From assembly GCF_008831285.2 (NCBI RefSeq), contig NC_045144.1, forward strand, positions 1,986,001 to 2,050,000: a DNA stretch of 64,000 bases, written 5' to 3'. This stretch comes from Nymphaea colorata (lineage: Eukaryota; Streptophyta; Magnoliopsida; Nymphaeales; Nymphaeaceae). Both the position numbers and the translations under genes were made by a program. The notes under the pieces were generated by a model that worked only from the letters and a program-made list of their open reading frames with translations, was not told the DNA's origin and did not search any database. Below are positions 1-9,900 of this stretch, one piece after another; positions within the stretch are counted from its first letter, which is position 1, and each line of letters starts with the position of its first letter.

Positions 1-1
1 C

Positions 2-880
2 TTTGTCACCAAGGACCTTGGTGAACTACGTTATTTCCTCGGTATTGAGTTTGCCAGAAATCAAAAGGGCCTTATCATGTGCCAGAGGAAATACGTTACT
101 GATGTTTTGCAAGAGACAGGGATGCTGGGGTGTCGACCTGCATCCACGCCTATGGATATCAATACCCGCTTGTATGATGATGATACTGAAGATGTTGATG
201 CGAGACAGTATAGAGGGATTGTTGGGAAGCTCCTATACATCACTGTTACTCGACCTGACATTGCCTATGCTGTTAGCAGAGTGAGTCAATTTATGGATAA
301 GCCCAAGAAAGTTCATTGGGATGCTGCTATGATGATTCTTAGGTATCTAAAGAATTCACCAGGAACGGGACTCTTCTTTCAGAATGGTACCTCACTCACT
401 ATATCTGTGTATGTTGATGCCGACTATGCAGGATGCCCCTCGGACAGAAAATCCACTACTGGATTTTGTGTGTTTATTGGATCCAACTTGGTTACATGGA
501 AGAGTAAGAAGCAAACTGTGGTTGCTAGATCAAGTGCAGAATCTGAGTATAGAGCTATGGCTCAGGGTACTGCTGAAGTTATGTGGGTTAGATCCCTGAT
601 GTTGGATCTTACTGTCGAAGTGCCTCTTCCTATGCAACTGTTATGTGATAACAAAGCTGCACTGTTTATTGCTAATAATCCGGCTTTTCATGAAAGAACC
701 AAGCATGTTGAAGTAGATTGTCACTATACCAGAGACATTATTCAAAAGGGGTTTGTAAGTACCTCACACATTTCAACTACAGGGCAAATGGCTGATATCT
801 TTACTAAGGCTCTTGCAAGGGGACCATTCCAAAGCTGTTGTTCCAAGTTGAGCCTATTTGACATATACGCTCCAACTTGA
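2..880 (+). pseudogene. Ty1/copia element B: C-terminal reverse transcriptase and RNase H (partial, cut by window edge)
   Basis: The frame is open from the first bases of the window to the stop at 878-880. It begins with the RT C-terminal motif KDLGELRYFLGIEFA. It continues through the copia linker (TPMD near 150) and the RNase H signatures VDADYAGCPSDRKSTTGFCV and SSAESEYRAMAQGTAEVMW, then CDNKAALFIANN and HVEVDCHYTRD. Copia polyproteins order their domains gag, protease, integrase, RT, RNase H, so this is the 3' end of a plus-strand element whose first 3-4 kb lie left of the window. This part carries no stops, so the element may be fairly young. Whether the whole element is intact cannot be seen. 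Confidence 0.92.
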
Positions 881-887
881 GGGGGAG
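881..887 (+). other. Polypurine tract of copia element B
   Basis: A short GGGGGAG run lies directly after the RNase H stop codon and directly before the TG that opens the 3' LTR. In copia elements this is the primer site for plus-strand synthesis. Confidence 0.8.
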
Positions 888-1058
888 TGTTAAGATGTGT
901 TTATATTCAGTTTTAGGTTTAAGAGGGTACTTTTGTAATAACTTTTCCTTTAGATGGTTCTCTTGTAACTTATCTCTCTCCTTTAGTCTATATAAAGAGG
1001 AGTTAGGGCAGATTTCGATGTTAATCAAATATTATTCTTTCTCATATTATCAGCAACA
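888..1058 (+). repeat. 3' LTR of copia element B (171 bp)
   Basis: The repeat starts TGTTAAGATG right after the polypurine tract and ends CAGCAACA, giving the usual TG...CA ends. It contains a TATA-like TATAAAGAG near 990-998. The 5' partner lies outside the window. The next five bases, TTCCT (1059-1063), are the predicted target-site copy. They lie inside the reading frame of element A, which shows that B jumped into A. Confidence 0.85.
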
Positions 1059-1063
1059 TTCCT

Positions 1064-1504
1064 GGAAATCATAGCCAAAGAAAGAGAAGATACAAAACAT
1101 TTGTAGTCCTTGCTCAGTCTAGAATATGAAACAAAGTTACCAATAGGATGTTGAGTACATGACCTGACACCCTTTCGCAGGGCGATGGGAAGCTCTTCAC
1201 TTGCAATAACAGTCTGAATCTCTTCTTCAACAGGTTGCTTCTGAGCACGACTTGGGTCATCCAGGAAATGACTAACTGGATTGGGAGCAGAATTCTCACC
1301 ACCTGTCATCTCCTCAGTACAGACTCTTCGCTTAGAGTAAACTTGCCCAAACAGACGATTGCATTCCTCTCCTGCCTCTGTAGAACACTCTCCATTTTTC
1401 TCTTGTTCAAGCACCTCAATAGAAGGACCAATGGATTCACGCCTGTAGTCTAAAAAATCTGTAAACAGAATTTCCTGACTCGAAGAATACTCTTCCTTTG
1501 ACAT
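1064..1504 (-). pseudogene. Copia element A: integrase-RT linker and start of the RT region
   Basis: The frame encodes an acidic linker followed by ALRKGVRSCTQHPIGNFVSY, the conserved block just before copia reverse transcriptase. It runs on to FVSSLS and then meets the LTR of element B. Residues read beyond 1063 are LTR sequence, not protein of A. A stop lies between this frame and the integrase frame that ends at 1517. Confidence 0.8.
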
Positions 1505-1516
1505 AGAATTCTCCCC

Positions 1517-2698
1517 CTAAAGAGGATTCTCACCAAAATAGGAAGCATGTTCAAGGAAAGTGACATCTTTGGTAACATAGGCACGACCAGTGGAAGGGTC
1601 CCGACACTTATACCCTTTTTGAGTAGGAGAATAACCTAGAAATACGCCCTTAATAGACCTTGGATCAAGCTTTTTTATGTGAAGACTATGATTGTGAATA
1701 AAGCAAACACAGCCAAAGACTCTTGGTGGAAGAGAGAAAGGTTCACGACTCCCCGGTAACATAAAGTGAGGCGTCTGCCCATTCAACACACGACTAGGCA
1801 AACGGTTTATAAGATACGCACTGATCAACACAGCATCCCCCCAATACCTTTTTGGAACATGACGTTGAAAAAGAAGAGCTCGAGTCATATTCAATAACTG
1901 ACGATTCTTTCGTTCAACAACTCCAACTCCATTTTGAGGAGGAGTATAACTACAGGAAGTCTCATGAACAATTCCCTTTTTTCGAAAGAAGCTATCAACA
2001 GACTGACACACATACTCACGAGCATTGTCAGATCGAAAGGTCTTAACAGATGCTCCATATTGAGTTTCCACATAAGCAATGAAAGTCTCTATGGCCGTAG
2101 GAACTTCACTACGGTCTTTCAACAAGTAGATAATAGTGTTACGAGAACAAACATCTATAAAGGTGATAAAATATTGAAAACCATGATAAGAAGGAATTCC
2201 TGAAGGGCCCCACACATCAGAATGAATCATGGCAAATACCTCATTAGACCGATGGTTAGACAAAGGATATGAAGCTCTAACATGTTTGGCCAGGTGACAG
2301 ACATCACAGGACACCATAGTCATAACTAACTTGGAACATAAATCAGGAAATAGCTGTCTAAGAATTCCAAAAGGCAGGTGTCCAAGGCGCTCATGCCACT
2401 GTAGAAGCAATTGAAGGGACTCCTCTCTGTTCTTCGTTGCTTGACTGACTGCCGTCATGAGAGCCTGAGAAGTACGCATAGGTAAACGATATAGCCCGTC
2501 AGAAGTCAAACCAATCCCAATCATCTTCCCTATCACCAAGTCCTGCATAACACAGCGATCAACAGAAAAAATCAGTTCGCAATTCAACTCTTTCGTGATC
2601 TTGCTAACCGACAAGAGGTTTAAGGGAAGATGGGGAACATGTAGAGCATTGTGGACAAAGAACTTGTTCAAAAGTGGAAGACTCCATTTCCCAACCAC
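1517..2698 (-). pseudogene. Copia element A: GAG-pre-integrase zinc region and integrase core
   Basis: About 393 codons are open. Visible in order: the LLSVSKITKEL block, the H-H-C-C zinc region (HERLGHLP ... CDVCHLAKH), and the integrase core with its three acidic residues in HSDVWGPS, RSDNAREY and the glutamate of NGVGVVERKNR. The C-terminal VFGCVCFIHN and GYSPTQKGYKC blocks follow. The catalytic residues look intact, but the frame is cut off from protease by an in-frame stop just upstream (about 2732). Confidence 0.9.
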
Positions 2699-2731
2699 AG
2701 AGATAGAGGAACCATCAACAAGAGAAACACG

Positions 2732-2830
2732 TTACTTTCCTGACGAAAGCTTATACCCATGAAAGACTATAGGATCGCCGGTCATGTGGTGAGTAGCGCC
2801 ACTGTCGACCGCCATCACGTCGATCGACCA
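2732..2830 (-). pseudogene. Copia element A: aspartic protease fragment
   Basis: The minus strand reads VMAVDSGATHHMTGDPI, the copia protease active site DSGA(T/S)xHM. A stop codon follows the downstream GYKLSSGK, before the integrase frame. Immediately upstream the sequence turns GC-rich, with no gag zinc knuckle. Confidence 0.85.
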
Positions 2831-2839
2831 CCCAAATTT

Positions 2840-3367
2840 CTCCTGCAGTAACAAAGGGCAGCTGCGGCAATGGGGAGCACGCAGCAACTGGCGTGAGCAG
2901 AGGTGCTGGAACTCTGCAGCAGATCCCGCAGGAGAACAATTATGCAGGGAGTAGGTCGGGTGCCGATATCGACGGCGCAGAGGGCGACGGCAGGGAGGAA
3001 GGGGGGCGACAGCAAACGGCGGCAGCAATGGAGGGCACCACTGGAGCAGGGCCGACCCAGAAGGCGACAGTGCAAAGGACGACGGCAGGGAGCAGGGCGC
3101 GATGTCAGGGAGCAGGTCGACGGCGCGGTAGCAAGGGCGGTGACGCCGGTGGCGGAGCCGACGACGGTGTCAGCAGCGTCCTCGGATGACGCAGCCGAAA
3201 GGTAACGACACCAGACACGGCGGCGGCGGCAGTGACGGCAGCGGTGACGGCGGCGGCGGCGGAAACGACGACGGTGACAGCAGCGGCGGTGGCAGAAACG
3301 ACGACGGTGACAGCAGCAGCGGCGGGTGAAGAAAACTCCACGATCACCAAAAAAGTCTCAATCTCAT
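2840..3367 (-). repeat. GC-rich triplet-repeat leader of element A in place of gag
   Basis: Between PBS and protease there are only about 530 bp, far too few for a normal gag of about 1 kb or more. Imperfect GCC/GAC/GGC triplets at 3215-3330 read as alanine and valine runs on the minus strand. The block is much richer in G+C than its surroundings. It may be an expanded leader or a replacement of gag. Confidence 0.65.
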
Positions 3368-3381
3368 GGGCTCTGTTACCA
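3368..3381 (-). other. Primer-binding site of copia element A
   Basis: On the minus strand TGGTAACAGAGCCC directly follows the LTR end CA. It matches the initiator-methionine tRNA complement used by copia elements (TGGTATCAGAGC) with one central change. Confidence 0.8.
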
Positions 3382-3630
3382 TGTAGAAACACGAGCACAG
3401 AGAAAGAGAATACGAGGAACACGATGTAACGTGGAAAAACCCTCAACAAGAGAAAAAAAAAACCACGGATGAGGAGGAGCTGGTTGCCCACTAGCCGCCA
3501 GACTCTCTCTCTCTTAAGATTTCATATACCATAAGGATTAGGGTTACACGACTTAAGTAATGCCCAACAAGGGCTACAAGATGGATTGGGTATGGATCCG
3601 GACCTGGTCCCGAGACCCGTCTAACATACT
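3382..3630 (-). repeat. 5' LTR of copia element A
   Basis: The plus-strand TG at 3382-3383 is the minus-strand CA end next to the PBS. The outer end is one of the TGTT starts at about 3626-3639 on the plus-strand scale and cannot be fixed without the other LTR. The LTR contains a microsatellite-like CT stretch (3502-3514). Confidence 0.65.
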
Positions 3631-3865
3631 TCAACAACAACTAAGCCTAGCACCAAAAGCAATCCAATCCTGAACATGAGAGCCCCTCACGGTCTCACCC
3701 ACCAGCCTAAAACCAGTTCCCACCCTAAAATGGATGCTGTAAAAACCAGAAGTACTTGTTGTTTCTCAAAAAAATAAGGAGCATTACCAAAATCACTAAG
3801 AAGGTACACCCACACAAACACACACACATGTGGCAGTAACACATGTTCGTAGCTGTTCCTTTTAC

Positions 3866-3937
3866 CTGGTATCGGTCTTTGTATTCGTCAGGAAGCTCTT
3901 CTGCAGCTAACAAGGCGTCAAGCATGCCAAAGTAGAC
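3866..3937 (-). CDS. BTS: BTS exon 13
   Basis: Twenty-four codons, [20 protein letters not shown] then DRYQ, between CAG| and CAG|GTAAAA. It is the last exon found. The expected next block (DILCNDC..., FHWLYHKC) does not occur in any frame between here and the transposon at 3630. Confidence 0.95.
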
Positions 3938-6900
3938 CTGGTTGACAAGTACCATGATGAATAGATAATCATAATAGAAAATATAAAAAAAATGCAGCAG
4001 ATTATGCCATCTGTTCTCTATTATCCATTTAATAAACCAACATAACGAGGCAGCTGCACAATAACAACTCCGCGGCTAACTACAGCTTGGACTAAATATT
4101 GAAAACGTCACAAGAAATTGTTACATCGGACAATGTGTTGCACCTTGAATCTACCATGAAGCTATACATTCCCAAAGAGCATTGCAAAAGTCAATCAGAG
4201 CAGAAGTATTAAACATTGTCACCACTGTGGTAATATTCTGAAAGTATCATGATTTTATCACCAAAAAAGAATAAAACCTTTTCATGAGGAAAATATCACC
4301 ATCTTTTCAAGATGGCACCCAAAATATCTGTTATTTTCTCCCTTTCAAAGGAATTTTTTTCTAAATGTACCTTAAGTGTTTCATTTCGGTGTTTTCCAGT
4401 TCTTTGTTTCCCTTCAAGTTTTAAAAGCAATTTTGAATCTCGACCATTACTTTTTCTTAAAAATTAATGGAAATTTCATAATTTCATATTTTTTTCATTA
4501 TTTTTATCTATTTTTAAATTTTTTGAATTTCAGAGGTTTCCTAAGAAAAACAAAATTCTTAGCAATCGTCCGAAATCTTCTGAGAAAAACACCTGATGAC
4601 AATATTTCCATCAATGGTATTAAAAATGAAAAAGCGCCCCTTAATCAACTGTCTTGACAAATACGCATTCATTGGACCACATTTATGCATGCAAAGTATT
4701 TCTCAACTAGCTACAGTAAAAATCAAACTATAATAAAGTGCATCTAATTTTCAATCTTCAATGTGTCTTAATAGAAATAGAGTACATGCTATTTGCTAAC
4801 ATAATACTCTTTGGTTCTTGGTCAAGAAACTGAAAGTCTGAAACTTTAAACATCTTGAGAGAGATTGAAGTACTCAAGGCACCATTTGGAATGTATTAAT
4901 TTCACAAAAGAAAAGCTACTCAAAATTTAAAAGAAATGAAAAGCATCATCTTGAGACACAAAATTTACAGATAGAAGCATGTCATCAATCCATTCACATT
5001 TTGTGGCAAAAAACATGAAACAATAAAAGAACTTCAATTTAAAAAAATAGCCATAGCATCACCACATTTCTACCAATACAGGCCACTGCCATGTAGATCT
5101 GAAGTAAAACAACACATTTGGTCTTTTCACCAGCTTGCCATTCAAAATAATCCAGATCAAGATATCAAATTCATGTGTCTAGAATGGCATCCTAAAAAAC
5201 TCATGACTTACTTTTAGCTTTCTGAGTTGAGCATCCTAATTTAACCAGTCACATAATTTAGTAGAGCAAAATGAGGAATCCCTTGAGCATATGAAACATG
5301 CAAATACTAGAGTTAGATTTTTAAGATAACAAATTTCAGAGAAACTTGTCAACAGGACTCTATATGTTTGCTTCCTGTTTTTATTTTATGTATCGCACTC
5401 ATGTCATCGAAAAAGTATTGTATTTCCACTAGTAATCATCTTAAACAAACCTATTCTAAGTTTGGTAAGAAATCAGAAAGTTCACTTACAGCCATGTCTC
5501 CCAAAGACTTGCAGCAAATTGGACAGGTATAGTGAGAGCACGTATATGCCTAGCATTGAAAAAAAGAAAAATAAACCATCAATGACAGTCCCAATGGAAA
5601 ATTATAATACAAAGGTTGATAATTTTCTAGGAAAGAATGGAAACGCCAGCCTGATACCTGAAAGCAAGCTGAGTGCATGAAATGACCACAAGGAAGAGCC
5701 TTCACTGATGCACTTGAAGTAAAGAGGAAATCACAACAAATTGGACAATTTGCCTCCAACCCTTTTTCTCGGCATTTATGTTCTACCAATTGCATTCCCA
5801 GGCAACAATTGCAAGTCATACAATGAAAGAAATCAACACCAAGCCCCTTACCAACACGGCATAGATTACAAAAAGGACAATGATATACAGTCCTGCAGTA
5901 AGCAAAAGTTCATTTCAGTATGGGATGTATATGCTTGAGTGTATGCACGCCTGCCGTTGCACAGGTAATGTACTTTAAGGGCTGTTTGGTGACAGAAACA
6001 GTATGTTAATGATGGATCTGCTCTATTCATCAAACAGTAACAAACTATTCCCATTGCCAAAAAGACCCTGAAGAGGCATATTGTGTTTGTAGCATAAATA
6101 TATATGCATGATACATTGGAAACCAGTCAATCTTGAAATAAAGCGCTTAAATTATATCCTGAGGGTAAGATGGAATTTCTTCACGGTTGGGCAATGTTGA
6201 ATGGTTCATGACACCTTTTTATGTTGCATCATCCCATTGTCAACTAGATGAAATCAAGTACAGCATAATAATTAACAGACACAACCATGCAAAGTCCAAA
6301 CTATTCACAGGAATAGTGTGAAACTGTGATTATCTTCAAGGGCTGTAGGCCACGGAATGTGGTATTTCCCCTTCCCCCTGGATTACCATTTGAGCATAAG
6401 CACCCGACCTCTTCCAACTGTAACAGTTCGGAGCTGTCACATAAAACACTTTCAAGAAATGTGTGTTCCCCAACCACATGAATGTTAAGAACATCATTCC
6501 AACTTACCTAGGTTAGACTGGCCTCATGAAGGAAGACATTAGCTGAATAAGAGTCTGGTATGCTAGCATGGTTCAGATAGATGGCTGTACTCTTGTCCCT
6601 AGAACTAGAAGGAACTCTATCCATTATTCTGAATGGGAAATTAATGTTGTAAATTTGTAATTTTATTTAAAGAAGATTTGGTCTTGTGAGTTTAACAGTT
6701 AAGCAAGCATGCTACCTAAACTAATGTTTTAGAACCCATGGTAGCTAAACCAATGTTTTAAAACCCAGTCACTCAGGACTCGACTTGTTCATTCTTGACT
6801 TGTGACTTCATGGGTCAACTCGATGATTCAGGCCAGGTTTCATTGACCATTGTTTTTAAAAGAAAAAAAATATATAACTTGTCCTTTAAACATAGAAAAG

Positions 6901-9900
6901 TTATAAAATGACTTGAATACATGTATAATTCAGACCATCAAGTAATAACTAAATTACATTTTTTCTTTTGATAACAAGAAATTGGACAATTAAGCTACTG
7001 CTCCAACTCTATAATTGCATATTTCAAAAAAAACTGTGGCAAGAATCAAATATCAATGGAAAACAAGTCAACAAAAATCAAACATTAAGATTAATTGTCA
7101 ACGAGGGCAATGATGGTTCCAAGTTGCTCGCACAGTCATATGGGAGTGAGCGAGAGAAGGGGAAAGATCACTGTCGAGTACATAGAAGGGTCAGATTTAG
7201 AAAGAGAGGGTACGTAGAGAGGCCAGAAGTAGCGACGAGTTAATCAAAAGTAGCAAGTTTGTTCTGTAGGCTTTCGTGAATTGGACTCATGGCTTTCAAA
7301 GTCAAAATCAGCCGCAATAGGTCTGGTAGTTTCATTTTGTGTTCTTTCTCAATATTAACATTTACGACTATCTAATGGTTAACAAACTCGACATGTATGT
7401 TAGTATTATGTAAAACTAAAAATTCGAAAGTAAAGAGTCCAATGTCCTGAAAATTGAAATAAATACACTGTAAAAGAGTTCAGCCTAATTAGCTTTTTCA
7501 TTTGTAATATGTAAATTTAATAAAATGAACAATAATTCTAAAGTTTTACATTTCAATATGTTAGTCATGTCAAAAATTAAATAATCAAGTGATTAATAAA
7601 CAAATCACCTTGTTAATTACAAATTTACCACTGGACTACACCAAGTCAAATGGAGTTTCGGCCAAGTTAGGCTGACTCAAGCCAAGTCAGGTTGAATCAC
7701 GGCCAAGTCATCCGGAGTTTCAACAAAAAATGAGTCCCCCTACTGAGTTGACCAGGCAGAGGGCGAGTCAACCAAGTCAACAAGTTGACTGAGTGAGTTT
7801 GTGAATACTGACCTGAATAGTTTCTGGGAAAATGGGGATCAAATTGGAAGGTCTATAGCATTATCAAGACAAAGCATTACGCTATCTCCACTTTCTGAAA
7901 AATCAAATGAGTACAGACCAAACAAAAGAAAAAGGAAATCCAAAAAGCAAATAATTGCAAATCAAACAAAAGAAAAGGGAAACCAAGTCGAGCCTTTGGA
8001 AGCATCCTTTCATTAGTCAGCTTGTTTTGAAAAGAGCTTTTGCTTCTGCTTTTGATTGGCCAGCAGCTTTCACTCATCCTGTCATTACTGTCAAATAAGT
8101 TTCCAACTACCTGGGAATCCCTTTCAAACTATCTATATTGCATCACCTCCTCATTAGAGCTGTCAAGCCTACTGAATACCTCAATGTAGCAGCTGCCTTC
8201 TCCCATCAAATTTTGTAGCTTAATGTATAATAAAGCCTAGGAAGTCAAACGATGGATGCATGGGCCACCTAGACTAGTGGATGGCCAAACCATGATCAGT
8301 TATCCAGGACTTCCATTCTGCTAAATTTATTAGAACAAAGGCTGTCAAGTATGAAATTTTACCACATAAACCATGTCTACAGATATTCATCAAGAAGATC
8401 AAGTTATGAAACACATAAACAAACCACAGACCTCACCAGATGCATGTCCATGTCATGTAGGATTTAAAAGCAATTCATGATTTGGAAATAGTTGAGCATT
8501 CATGCAGATGAAGCTAGAACCATCATGTTGGAAAAAGTTACATCCAACAGCAGGAAGACTTAAACAAAGACTTATCCTAACCTTTCATCATCCAAAAATT
8601 TGCAAATGTTGCAAAAGTACTTTGCCATAGAAAATCCATCACAGGATGGTGTCACACATGTTGGCCCAACAGGTTGAAGTTTCAAACATTTCATACACAT
8701 CATCTCAGTTGTTGCTTTCCTGCAAGAACAAAGAGACACCATACCATATTCATATCAAAACAGTTCCCATATGATTCCAGCATCTACTCTCAAGTTCAGA
8801 AAGAAACCTGTCCATTGAATGATCACTGACTTTGTCATGACAGAATCTACATGTGAACAACTTGCTGCAGCATGCAGCAACAAGCTTACAGTTCCTTTTA
8901 TAATGTTCGCAACCGAATATCTCATTCTCCTCATCACGAAATGATGGGGAGCAACCAGGTATGTCATCACCATTTACAGTTGCTTCTTCAGTCTGAGTTT
9001 GCTTCTGCTGGGATGCTATCCAGCGACTAGTAAAACCAGAAATAAGTTAGTTCATCCCCAACCACTCTGAATGAGAAAACTCCGGATGTTCATGCTAGAC
9101 CACAGTAGAGGGTTTCTGGAACCTTTACCTCGTCATAAGATTTTGAATAAGATATGCCTTTCTTCGTGGGTCTAATGATGAATCTCGAGACACTTTCCTT
9201 ATTTCTGACTCAAGCTCATTTTGATTCATTCTGAAAATATTGTTCCACCCTGGCTTGAATTTCTGGTCATGTTGGTCCAGATTTTCCTGGAAGTCATTAC
9301 CTGGTTATCAGCATGGCAAAATCATCAGTAAGCATAAAAGGAATACTTAACTCCACATGATGCATTACTCAGAAAGAACTACAGGTATATACATTCAACA
9401 AAAATTGCCCATGATATTCACTAGAATATGTCAAAGAAACTAAATCTAAAAAGGCAAAGCAATTTTGCTGAATAAAAGCAGGACCTTTTTCAGGAACACT
9501 ACCATCTGAAGCTCTAGATGAAGAACTCCCAGGGTTTTCTTTCCACCATTCACTCAGCCACTCATTAAACATGGTATTTCTCGTTGCATTCTTCCAAGTG
9601 TCCATCATTTGATTTTGCTCCTCCTGAGTGAGGGCAGCAGTCACCCATGGCAACATAGATTGAAGTACCTCTGCTCCTGTGGTCCCAATAATTCGACCAA
9701 CAATCTTATCCTGCTCTTCAACAGTGAAATGTCTATCAAATAATGGCCACAATTCAAGCTCTTCTCTGAAGACGTGCTGGTCGAGTGCAACTCTTAATGA
9801 TTTGCACATTCCCTGAATTTTTGTTGCAAGATCATTGTGCTTTCTGGTCCAATGGGCATCATTAAAATCAGATTTAACAAATTCACTTATAATATCATCC

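Larger units (their letters stand above)
1059..3630 (-). mobile_element. Ty1/copia element A, 5' part, interrupted by element B
   Basis: Read on the minus strand from about 3630 down: 5' LTR (to 3382), PBS (3381-3368), a short GC-rich leader, protease, integrase, then the start of the RT region, cut at 1063 by element B. The rest of A (RT, RNase H, 3' LTR) is predicted to lie left of the window, beyond B. The element occupies what should be the last intron of the BRUTUS gene, in the same orientation as the gene. The normal gag domain and zinc knuckle are missing between PBS and protease. Confidence 0.85.

Noticed and set aside
1025-1063. Continuation of the element A frame into the B LTR
   Set aside because: The frame stays open by chance across the insertion point; the residues beyond 1063 are LTR sequence.
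2893-3205. Two overlapping plus-strand frames of about 100 codons
   Set aside because: They come from GC-rich triplet DNA in copia A, where stops are rare by composition. No homology.
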